Made by a program: the position numbers and the translations under genes. A stretch of DNA of 13,310 bases from a bacterium UBP2_UBA4780 (lineage in GTDB: Bacteria > Edwardsbacteria > AC1 > EtOH8). Numbering within the stretch: position 1 is the first letter of the stretch; the number at the start of each line of letters is the position of its first letter. Below, piece by piece: positions 8,214 through 13,310 of this stretch. The notes under the pieces were generated by a model. That model searched no databases. It was not told the DNA's origin and worked only from the letters and a program-made list of their open reading frames with translations. Location: assembly GCA_002403115.1 (NCBI GenBank), contig DHHE01000226.1, positions 1 to 13,310 on the forward strand, in the 5' to 3' direction.

Positions 8214-8780
8214 ATGCTTGAGATAAGATGGCACGGCCGGGGAGGGCAGGGGGCCAAGACGGTGGCCCTGCTCCTGGCCGATGCCGCCCTCTCGGCCGGC
8301 AAGAACGTCCAGGCCTTTCCCGAGTACGGCCCCGAGAGGATGGGGGCGCCGGTGCAGTCGTTCAATCGGATCGACGACGGCCGGATCCCGATGCACTGTT
8401 CCATCAAGTCCCCGGACGTGGTAGTGGTGCTGGACCCCACCCTGATGGCCACGGTCAAGGTCACCGCCGGGCTCAAGCCCGGGGGCACCCTGCTGGTCAA
8501 CACCAGCTTCGCGCCCGGGGAAATCAAGAAGCAGACAGGCTTTGGCGGCCGGGTGTGCACGGTGGACGCCTCCAGGATCTCCGAGGAGACAATCGGCCGG
8601 CGCATCCCCAACACCCCGATGCTGGGGGCCCTGGCCAAGGTCACCGGGGTGTTGGACTTCGAGGCCATGATGGACGACACCCGGCAGAAACTGGCCAAGA
8701 AGTTCGCCCACCGGCCCGAGGTCATCGAGGGCAACCTGGAATCCATGCGCCGGGCGGCGCAGGAGGTGAAGTCGACATGA
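8214..8780 (+). CDS. porC: Pyruvate:ferredoxin oxidoreductase, gamma subunit
   Basis: This is the gamma subunit (188 aa) of the four-subunit 2-oxoacid:ferredoxin oxidoreductase, which forms acetyl-CoA, CO2 and reduced ferredoxin from pyruvate and CoA, reversibly, in the cytoplasm. The N-terminal HGRGGQGAKT (residues 7-16) is the family hallmark, followed by the usual AFPEYGPERMGAPVQSFNRI segment. Length matches free-standing gamma subunits (about 185 aa). The ATG has AGGAG at 8196-8200, a rather long 13-nt spacing, and a strong promoter upstream. Its TGA overlaps the porD ATG (ATGA), which implies translational coupling. Substrate identity (pyruvate rather than 2-oxoisovalerate) is taken from the alpha and beta subunits; VorC is the main alternative. 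Confidence 0.92.
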   Translation: MLEIRWHGRGGQGAKTVALLLADAALSAGKNVQAFPEYGPERMGAPVQSFNRIDDGRIPMHCSIKSPDVVVVLDPTLMATVKVTAGLKPGGTLLVNTSFAPGEIKKQTGFGGRVCTVDASRISEETIGRRIPNTPMLGALAKVTGVLDFEAMMDDTRQKLAKKFAHRPEVIEGNLESMRRAAQEVKST

Positions 8781-9073
8781 GCCGGCTCAAGAATTACCGG
8801 GAGCTCTGCCTGGGGGGAAACATAGAAAAGGGGGGGTCGGCCGACGAGTTCAAGACCGGGGACTGGCGCACCCTCAAGCCGGTCTACCATCCCGAGAACT
8901 GCATCCAGTGCCTGTTCTGCTGGGCCTACTGCCCCGACAGCGCGGTGGTGCTCAAGGACGGGCAGGTGACCGGCTTCGATCTGGACCACTGCAAGGGCTG
9001 CGGCATCTGCGCCCACGAGTGCCCGGGCAAGAAGAAGGTCAAGGCCATCACCATGGAGGAGGAGGTGCGATAG
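8777..9073 (+). CDS. porD: Pyruvate:ferredoxin oxidoreductase, delta (2[4Fe-4S] ferredoxin) subunit
   Basis: This 98-aa electron-transfer subunit carries two [4Fe-4S] clusters that pass electrons from the thiamine site to soluble ferredoxin. The two motifs are C42-x2-C45-x2-C48-x3-C52-P and C72-x2-C75-x2-C78-x3-C82-P, all eight cysteines intact. The N-terminal 35 residues before the first cluster (SADEFKTGDWRTLKPVYHPENC) are the usual lead-in of PorD. The start is fixed by the ATGA overlap with porC and a strong Shine-Dalgarno, AGGAGGTG (8761-8768), 8 nt upstream. An open frame extends further upstream to 8228 but overlaps porC and is not coding. The stop TAG shares its last base with the GTG start of porA. 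Confidence 0.94.
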   Translation: MSRLKNYRELCLGGNIEKGGSADEFKTGDWRTLKPVYHPENCIQCLFCWAYCPDSAVVLKDGQVTGFDLDHCKGCGICAHECPGKKKVKAITMEEEVR

Positions 9074-10248
9074 TGTCCAAGCTCGTATCAGCCCAGACCG
9101 GCAACGAGGCCATGGCCTACGCCATGAAACAGGTGAACCCGGACGTGGTGGCCGCCTACCCCATCACCCCGGCCACCGAGATCGTCCAGATATTCGCCCA
9201 ATACGTGGCCGATGGCGACGTCAAGACCGAGTTCGTGGCGGTGGAGTCCGAGCACTCGGCCATGTCGGCCTGCATCGGTTCGGCCGCGGCCGGGGCCCGC
9301 ACCATGACCGGCACCTCGTCCCAGGGCCTGGCCCTGATGTACGAAATGTGCTACATCGCCGCCGGCCTGCGCCTGCCCATCGTCATGGCCGACGTCAACC
9401 GGGCCCTGTCGGCCCCCATCAACATCCACTGCGACCACTCGGACACCATGGGCATGCGGGACGCCGGATGGATCCACCTTTTCTCGGAGAACGCCCAGGA
9501 GGCCTACGACAACATGATCCAGGCGGTGCGCATCGCCGAGCACGCCGACGTCCAGCTGCCAACGCTGGTGACCACCGACGGCTTCATCATCTCCCACGGC
9601 ATGGAGAACGTTGAGCACCTGGCGGACGAGCGGGTCCAGAAGTTCATCGGGGAATACCAGCCCCAGTACTCGATACTCAACGTCGGCAAACCGATCACCG
9701 TGGGCGCCCTTAATCTGCAGGATTACTACTTCGAGCACCGCCGGGCCCTGGCCGACGCCCAGGCGGCGGCCCTGCCGGTGATCAAACAGATAGGCGAGGA
9801 ATTCGGAAAGGAATCGGGGCGGGCCTACGGCCTGGTCGAGGGATACCAGCTGGACGACGCCGAATACGCGGTGGTGGCCCTGGGCTCCACCTGCGGAACG
9901 GCCAAGGTGGTCATCGATTCCCTCAGGGCGAAAGGTGAAAAGGCCGGCCTGCTGAAGATACGCTCCTTCCGGCCGTTTCCCAAGGACGAGGTGGTGCAGG
10001 CCCTGAAGAAGGTCAAATTCGCCGCGGTGCTCGACCGCTCGGACACCCTGGGCGGATACGGCGGGCCGGTTTTCACCGAGGTGCGCTCGGCCCTCTACGG
10101 CGAGGCGTCAAAGCCGCCGGTGGCCGGCTTCATCTACGGGTTAGGGGGGCGGGAGATAGACATGGAGATGATCGAGGAGCTGTTCCGGCTCATGAAGTCC
10201 GGCGAGGTCAAGCCGGACAGCGTGCAGTATCTGGGGGTCCGCGAGTAA
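9073..10248 (+). CDS. porA: Pyruvate:ferredoxin oxidoreductase, alpha subunit
   Basis: This 391-aa subunit supplies part of the thiamine-diphosphate active site, the domain III swivel and the substrate pocket. It shows the family's PITPATE motif (residues 30-36) and ESEHSAMSACIGSAAAGARTMTGTSSQG. It also has NRALSAPINI (109-118) followed by the HSDTMGMRDAGWIHLFSENAQEA region typical of pyruvate enzymes. The C-terminal half carries the transketolase-C-like domain (RSFRPFPKDEV, DRSDTLGGYGGPVF). GTG 9073 is chosen over the longer open frame from 8908, which only overlaps porD. It sits in TAGTG with a run of GGAGGAGGAGGTG ending at 9067. Length fits PorA (about 390 aa). 2-oxoisovalerate (VorA) cannot be excluded by eye, but PorA is favoured. 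Confidence 0.93.
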   Translation: MSKLVSAQTGNEAMAYAMKQVNPDVVAAYPITPATEIVQIFAQYVADGDVKTEFVAVESEHSAMSACIGSAAAGARTMTGTSSQGLALMYEMCYIAAGLRLPIVMADVNRALSAPINIHCDHSDTMGMRDAGWIHLFSENAQEAYDNMIQAVRIAEHADVQLPTLVTTDGFIISHGMENVEHLADERVQKFIGEYQPQYSILNVGKPITVGALNLQDYYFEHRRALADAQAAALPVIKQIGEEFGKESGRAYGLVEGYQLDDAEYAVVALGSTCGTAKVVIDSLRAKGEKAGLLKIRSFRPFPKDEVVQALKKVKFAAVLDRSDTLGGYGGPVFTEVRSALYGEASKPPVAGFIYGLGGREIDMEMIEELFRLMKSGEVKPDSVQYLGVRE

Positions 10249-10285
10249 GTAAACCAGAAATCAGAAGGCAAAAAACGGGAAGCAG

Positions 10286-10305
10286 TCCTTCGGCTACGCT
10301 CAGGA
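10286..10305. repeat. Short imperfect palindrome between porA and porB
   Basis: The 20-nt sequence from TCCT (10286-10289) to AGGA (10302-10305), with core TCGGCTACGCTC, is an imperfect inverted repeat. It resembles short dispersed intergenic repeats of the TCCTTCGACT..GCTCAGGA type that I recall from many bacterial genomes; copy number here cannot be checked. It lies in the only real gap (80 nt) inside the por operon and might affect mRNA stability or relative porB dose. Confidence 0.4.
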
Positions 10306-10328
10306 TTATAAAGGAAGAGAACTTAAAA

Positions 10329-11252
10329 ATGGCAACACTTAAGGAACTGGCCGCCAGGGGCGACAAATTCACCGGGGGGCACCGGGCCTGCGCCGGGTGC
10401 GGGGCCACCATCGTGGCCCGTCAGGCCCTGCTGGCGGCCGGCAAGCACCCGGTGGTGGCCGGCTGCGCCACCGGCTGCCTGGAGGTGGTGTCCACCATCT
10501 ATCCCTACACCGCCTGGAACGTGCCCTTCGTCCACAGCGCCTTCGAGAATTCGGCGGCCACCGTCTCCGGGGCCGAGGCCGCCTACCGCTCTCTCAAGCG
10601 CCAAGGCAAGGTGGCAGATGAGATCAGGTTCATCGCCTTCGGCGGCGACGGCGGCACTTACGACATCGGGATCCAGTCGCTGTCCGGGGCCATGGAGCGC
10701 GGTCACAACATGCTCTACATCTGCTACGACAACCAGGCCTACATGAACACCGGCATCCAGCGCTCCTCGGCCACCCCCAGGGGCGGCCACACCACCACCA
10801 GCCCGGCCGGGAAGAAGCAACCGGGCAAGCTCCAGTTCCGCAAGAACCTTACCGAGATCATCGCCGCCCACAACATCCCCTACGTGGCCCAGAGCGTGGT
10901 CGGCAACTGGTCGGACTTCACCCGCAAGGTGGAGAAGGCCCTGGACAAGGGCGGGCCGGCCTTCATCGACGTGCTGCAACCCTGCCGACTGGGCTGGGGC
11001 TACCCGCCGGAGCTGACGGCCGAGATCGGGCGGCTGGCGGTGGAGACCAACTTCTGGCCGCTGTACGAGGTGGAGGACGGCAAGCACAAGCTGAACTACA
11101 CCCCCAAGGAGCGCAAGCCCATTACCGATTGGCTTTTCCAGCAGGAGCGATTCCGCCATCTCAAGGGGCCGGAGCACCAGGGGCTGATCGACGAGATCCA
11201 GCGCGACGTCGACCAGCGGTGGGAGGCCCTGCAGAAGCGCTGCGCCCTGTAG
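10329..11252 (+). CDS. porB: Pyruvate:ferredoxin oxidoreductase, beta subunit
   Basis: This 307-aa subunit binds thiamine diphosphate and the proximal [4Fe-4S] cluster. C21 and C24 (GHRACAGCGA), C50 (GCATGCLEV) and C219 (LQPCRLGWGY) occupy the expected cluster-ligand positions. The ThDP/Mg motif is GGDGGTYDIG (105-114), followed by CYDNQAYMNTGIQRSSATP, close to pyruvate-specific PorB proteins. Its C-terminus includes a longer helical tail (DEIQRDVDQRWEALQKR). The ATG has a purine-rich AAGGAAGAG (10311-10319) some 9-17 nt upstream, weaker than the other por genes. It is separated from porA by an 80-nt spacer with a palindrome but has no clear promoter of its own. The gene order gamma-delta-alpha-beta is that of Thermotoga and Pyrococcus POR/VOR. 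Confidence 0.95.
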   Translation: MATLKELAARGDKFTGGHRACAGCGATIVARQALLAAGKHPVVAGCATGCLEVVSTIYPYTAWNVPFVHSAFENSAATVSGAEAAYRSLKRQGKVADEIRFIAFGGDGGTYDIGIQSLSGAMERGHNMLYICYDNQAYMNTGIQRSSATPRGGHTTTSPAGKKQPGKLQFRKNLTEIIAAHNIPYVAQSVVGNWSDFTRKVEKALDKGGPAFIDVLQPCRLGWGYPPELTAEIGRLAVETNFWPLYEVEDGKHKLNYTPKERKPITDWLFQQERFRHLKGPEHQGLIDEIQRDVDQRWEALQKRCAL

Positions 11253-11297
11253 TTACCGATATTTACATTGAACCACGAAGACACCAAGCACACGAAA

Positions 11298-11423
11298 TTA
11301 TTCGTTCGGCAATTAAATATAGCAAATTGTCATTCCCTCGAAAGAGGGAATCCAGGCCTGGATGCCCTTCTTCAAGGGCATGACACGTAGGTTTATAGAC
11401 ATATTTAATTGCCGGAGCAATAA
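11298..11423. repeat. A+T-rich inner inverted repeat
   Basis: The 23-nt arms 11298-11320 and 11401-11423 match at 20 of 23 positions. Thirteen consecutive matches sit at the inner end (GGCAATTAAATAT, 11308-11320, against ATATTTAATTGCC, 11401-11413). The arms lie directly inside the outer inverted repeat and could extend it into one stem of about 50 bp. The 80-nt centre (11321-11400) breaks the palindrome. TATAG occurs at 11318-11322 and 11394-11398, a weak hint of a target duplication around the central insert. Confidence 0.65.
11328..11385. repeat. 58-nt multi-hairpin repeat with TGTCAT/ATGACA ends
   Basis: The termini TGTCAT (11328-11333) and ATGACA (11380-11385) are inverted. Inside are three palindromes. 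ATTCCCTC (11332-11339) pairs with GAGGGAAT (11344-11351) over a GAAA loop. CCAGGCCTGG (11352-11361) is perfect. ATGCCCTT (11362-11369) pairs with AAGGGCAT (11374-11381) over a CTTC loop. It resembles the widespread intergenic repeat family beginning TGTCATTCCCGCGAAAGCGGGAAT. As RNA it would form stacked hairpins between porB and mglB. Confidence 0.7.
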
Positions 11424-11459
11424 TATATAGATTCTTAGTGTCTTTGTGCCTTCGTGGTG

Positions 11460-11544
11460 TGATCAGGTCAAGTTCATGCCTTCCTGCCCGTCCGCCGGAG
11501 CCCAACGGAGGCGGGGCTTCCTAATAAAAAAGTGAGGTGATACC
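11460..11544 (+). promoter_or_regulatory. mglB leader with GC-rich hairpin and Shine-Dalgarno
   Basis: This short stretch contains a possible hairpin (CCGCC 11492-11496 with GGCGG 11510-11514, loop about 13 nt). An A-rich run and the ribosome site GAGGTGAT (11534-11541) follow, before the GTG at 11545. I see no good -35/-10 pair here, so the mglBA promoter may lie in the A+T-rich repeat upstream, or the genes may be read through from por. Confidence 0.35.
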
Positions 11545-12045
11545 GTGCCGGAAAACGTGAACGTCTTCGAGGACGATTTCTGGGCGATCAACGAGAAGCT
11601 CAACCAGCTTCTCAAGAGCACCAACGCTCTGGCGGTGCTGCTGATCGACAAGGCGGGCCAGCTGATAACCACCGCCGGGGACATCAGCCAGCTGGACACC
11701 ACCTCCTTCGCCTCGCTTTCCGCCGCCGATTTCGCCGCCACCAGCCAGCTGGCCCTGCTGGTGGGCGAGAGGGAGTTCGCCACCCTGTTCCACCAGGGTG
11801 AGAAGCAGAACATCTACGTGGCCTCAATCGAGTCCAGGGTGATGCTGGCGGTGATCTTCGACCAGCGCACCACCCTGGGGCTGGTGCGGGTGCGGGTCAA
11901 GCAGACGGTGGCCGAGCTGGAGAAGCTGTTCCAGAACATCTTCTCCAAGCTGGAGGGGGGGCCGTCCGGCCAAGCCGCCGATTCGGCCTTCGGGTCGGAT
12001 TTCGCCTCAGAGGCGGAATCGGAACTGGACAACCTGTTCAAGTAG
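11545..12045 (+). CDS. mglB: MglB-type roadblock/LC7 protein, GTPase-activating partner of MglA
   Basis: This 166-aa roadblock-fold protein should dimerise and stimulate GTP hydrolysis by the adjacent Ras-like GTPase. The fold spans residues about 8-135: a first helix (DFWAINEKLNQLL), VLLIDKAGQLITTAG, the DTTSFASLSAADFAA helix, FHQGEKQNIYVASIESRVMLAVIFD and TTLGLVRVRVKQ. The match to Myxococcus MglB runs from the N-terminus to the tail. The tail here ends in SELDNLFK, close to the DDIDNLF end of the Myxococcus protein, after a low-complexity G/S/A-rich linker. The GTG start has GAGGTGAT just upstream. mglA follows after 15 nt, the same order as in Myxococcus. Confidence that it is an MglB ortholog rather than a generic roadblock protein is high because of this tail and the neighbour. 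Confidence 0.9.
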   Translation: MPENVNVFEDDFWAINEKLNQLLKSTNALAVLLIDKAGQLITTAGDISQLDTTSFASLSAADFAATSQLALLVGEREFATLFHQGEKQNIYVASIESRVMLAVIFDQRTTLGLVRVRVKQTVAELEKLFQNIFSKLEGGPSGQAADSAFGSDFASEAESELDNLFK

Positions 12046-12060
12046 CGGGAGGGGCCTGTC

Positions 12061-12639
12061 GTGTCGCTCATCAACTACTCCTCCCGGGAGATAAACTGCA
12101 AGGTGGTCTACTACGGCTGCGGCCTTTGCGGCAAGACCACCAACATCAAGTTCATCTACGGGAAGGTGGCACCGGAGGCCAAGGGCAAGCTGATCTCCCT
12201 GGCCACCGAGCTGGACCGCACCCTGTTCTTCGACTTCATGCCGCTGGACCTGGGGAGCATCAAGGGCTTCAAGACCAGGTTCCACCTGTACACCGTCCCC
12301 GGCCAGGTGTTCTACAACGCCTCGCGCAAGCTGATCCTCAAGGGGGTGGACGGGGTGGTGTTCGTGGCCGACTCCCAGGTGGAAAGGCTGGAGGCCAACG
12401 TCGAGTCGCTGGCCAACCTCCAGGAGAACCTGGCCGAGCACGGCTTCAACATCGAGACCATGCCGTTCATAATACAGTACAACAAGCGCGACCTTCCCAA
12501 CATCGCCTCGGTCGAGGAGCTGCGGGCCCAGCTCAACAAGTGGAACGTGCCGGAGTACGAGGCGGTGGCCTCCCAGGGCTACGGGGTGTTCGACACCCTG
12601 AAGTCGGTGGCCAAGATGGTGCTGAAGAACCTGGGTTAG
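12061..12639 (+). CDS. mglA: MglA, Ras-like polarity GTPase
   Basis: MglA is a small GTPase that sets cell polarity and drives motility or pole-specific assembly in Myxococcus and relatives. The 192-aa protein is collinear with Myxococcus MglA from MSxINYSSREINCK to the C-terminal helix. Key sites are P-loop GCGLCGKT (19-26, K25), the intrinsic arginine finger R53 and T54 (LDRTLFFDF), catalytic Q82 in VPGQ, and the base-recognition motif N141-K-R-D144. All are intact, so it should be an active GTPase. One oddity: residue 20 is Cys where Myxococcus has Pro, making a CxxC (C20, C23) inside the P-loop. The GTG start has GGAGG (12048-12052) 8 nt upstream. A strong hairpin follows 18 nt after the stop. 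It is translated just after its GAP, MglB. Confidence 0.95.
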   Translation: MSLINYSSREINCKVVYYGCGLCGKTTNIKFIYGKVAPEAKGKLISLATELDRTLFFDFMPLDLGSIKGFKTRFHLYTVPGQVFYNASRKLILKGVDGVVFVADSQVERLEANVESLANLQENLAEHGFNIETMPFIIQYNKRDLPNIASVEELRAQLNKWNVPEYEAVASQGYGVFDTLKSVAKMVLKNLG

Positions 12640-12657
12640 GAAGACCGGCCTGAGACC

Positions 12658-12689
12658 GAGCCGTTCCTATATTAGTGTAGGAACGGCTC
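12658..12689 (+). terminator. Strong hairpin after mglA, probable terminator
   Basis: A perfect 12-bp stem is formed by GAGCCGTTCCTA (12658-12669) and TAGGAACGGCTC (12678-12689), with an 8-nt loop (TATTAGTG). Only two T residues follow directly, so the U-tract is poor. The position 18 nt after the mglA stop makes termination or 3'-end protection the likeliest role. As a near-symmetric element it could also act on the other strand. Confidence 0.65.
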
Positions 12690-12735
12690 TTCCAATGAAG
12701 TAAGACAATTTACAATAAAGATTCAAAAAGGAAAT

Positions 12736-13245
12736 ATGATCCTTGTAAAATATCCGGCACATTTACGCTTCCTGGCTATTATGGCCTTACTATTTTCCTT
12801 GGTAGCGACAATTGTTTCGGGGGCTTCTTTTAAAGGCCCAGTATTTTATTATTCTATGTTAATCTTTGCCCCCGCATTTATTGCTTATTTAATTGTTGTT
12901 ATTCCGAAGTTCGAGATTGAGTTAAATGAAAATGGAATAATATCCAGAAAACCACGTATCAAAATATTACAGGTACAACTAAGTGATACTGTAGAACTAA
13001 AATGGGAAGATGTGGATCAGGTGTATTTTGTGTACGGTCATATGTTTATTGATAACTGCGGAATAAGTTATAAAAAGAATGGTAAACCGGGAGCAATATA
13101 CATTACTAGTGGTCTGGAAAATTATAGAGAAGCACTAATATTCATCCATGAACATGTCCCGTTTACAATAGTAGATAAAAAAATATCTAAATTAGTAGAG
13201 AAATATAAAAAGGAAGCAAGGTTTAAATACTTTCGTAATGGATAG
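12736..13245 (+). CDS. Hypothetical A+T-rich protein with two N-terminal membrane helices
   Basis: I do not recognise this 169-aa protein. Residues 12-28 and 36-57 are hydrophobic and probably form a membrane hairpin. Residues 58-169 are a soluble, beta-rich then helical cytoplasmic-type domain (KFEIELNENGIISRKP ... TVELKWEDVDQVYFVYG ... LIFIHEHVPF). This pattern is reminiscent of bacterial PH-like (DUF-type) membrane proteins, in which 'I.W.dI..v' strands follow two helices; that is a resemblance only. Base composition differs sharply from the neighbours: two 60-nt lines I counted have 16 and 17 G/C, against 41 of 60 in porA. This suggests recent acquisition. The ATG has AAGGA only 3 nt upstream. 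TACAAT at 12711-12716 could be a -10 box without a good -35. The stop overlaps the next gene by 8 nt. Confidence 0.75.
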   Translation: MILVKYPAHLRFLAIMALLFSLVATIVSGASFKGPVFYYSMLIFAPAFIAYLIVVIPKFEIELNENGIISRKPRIKILQVQLSDTVELKWEDVDQVYFVYGHMFIDNCGISYKKNGKPGAIYITSGLENYREALIFIHEHVPFTIVDKKISKLVEKYKKEARFKYFRNG

Positions 13246-13310
13246 AAACCACAGAAACGAGATATCAGGCGTCGTCAAGCCCGGACGCTACGCCGATCAC
13301 GAGCTGAACG
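13238..13310 (+). CDS. Start of a probable B12-binding radical SAM protein (cut by window end)
   Basis: ATG 13238 opens a frame that runs to the window edge (24 full codons). After about ten residues it reads VVKPGRYADHELN. That resembles the N-terminal V.KP.RY.GgE.N signature of the B12-binding-domain radical SAM family (TIGR03960-like), although the usual glycines are replaced by A-D-H. Composition returns to GC-rich after about ten codons. The ATG overlaps the end of the preceding gene by 8 nt, and no strong Shine-Dalgarno is visible. With so little sequence both the identification and the start are tentative. Confidence 0.45.
   Translation, partial: MDRNHRNEISGVVKPGRYADHELN

Larger units (their letters stand above)
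11271..11459. repeat. MITE-like outer inverted repeat, 189 nt
   Basis: The left arm starts ACCACGAAG (11272-11280), followed by ACACCAAGCACACGAA. The right arm ends CTTCGTGGT (11450-11458), preceded by TTAGTGTCTTTGTGC. The 9-nt tips are perfect complements; inward the arms match with a few substitutions and one extra base, over about 27 nt. The element fills most of the porB-mglB gap and encloses two further inverted repeats. No transposase is encoded, so it is at most a non-autonomous or dispersed intergenic repeat. Confidence 0.65.

Noticed and set aside
8908..9072. N-terminal extension of porA (open frame from 8908)
   Set aside because: It overlaps porD, whose eight cluster cysteines are in another frame. 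The GTG at 9073 has a strong ribosome site and gives the normal PorA length.
11271..11459. CRISPR array or tRNA-like element
   Set aside because: The repeats are inverted and concentric rather than direct and regularly spaced. No cloverleaf with acceptor and anticodon arms is present.

Overview
The window is a GC-rich bacterial chromosome segment (41 of 60 bases are G/C in a porA line I counted). Every recognisable gene is on the + strand. The gene set is mutS, miaB, a four-subunit pyruvate:ferredoxin oxidoreductase and a Myxococcus-type MglB/MglA pair. It suggests an anaerobic or fermentative Gram-negative-type bacterium, possibly an uncultured candidate phylum near the FCB or Deltaproteobacteria lineages. 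The sequence alone does not fix the phylum.

Layout. (1) 3-800 is the 3' two-thirds of miaB, closed by a probable intrinsic terminator (807-841). (2) 882-8026 is a tightly packed operon: a secreted TPR/SPOR protein, mutS, and a very long coiled-coil protein (1180 aa). The two junctions overlap by 17 and 8 nt. (3) A good sigma70-type promoter (8134-8162) leads into porC-porD-porA-porB (8214-11252). The first three genes overlap (4 nt, then 1 nt). porA and porB are separated by 80 nt containing a short palindromic repeat. (4) 11253-11544 holds a nested, MITE-like palindrome: a hairpin repeat inside an A+T-rich inverted repeat inside an outer inverted repeat. (5) mglB and mglA (11545-12639) end in a strong hairpin. 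(6) An A+T-rich two-TM gene (12736-13245) looks compositionally foreign. The first codons of a probable B12-binding radical SAM gene overlap its end (13238 onward).

How the genes may work together. MiaB and MutS are housekeeping functions (tRNA thiomethylation and mismatch repair). PorCDAB oxidises pyruvate to acetyl-CoA and reduces ferredoxin, or runs in reverse as pyruvate synthase. MglA/MglB is a Ras-like polarity switch with its GAP. The long coiled-coil protein carries four spaced copies of a hydrophobic/basic 'FWxRLF' peptide in an acidic disordered N-terminus. It is the least explained gene here and could be a scaffold or polarity factor, as AglZ is for MglA in Myxococcus. That link is inference: the two loci lie about 3.5 kb apart in separate transcription units.
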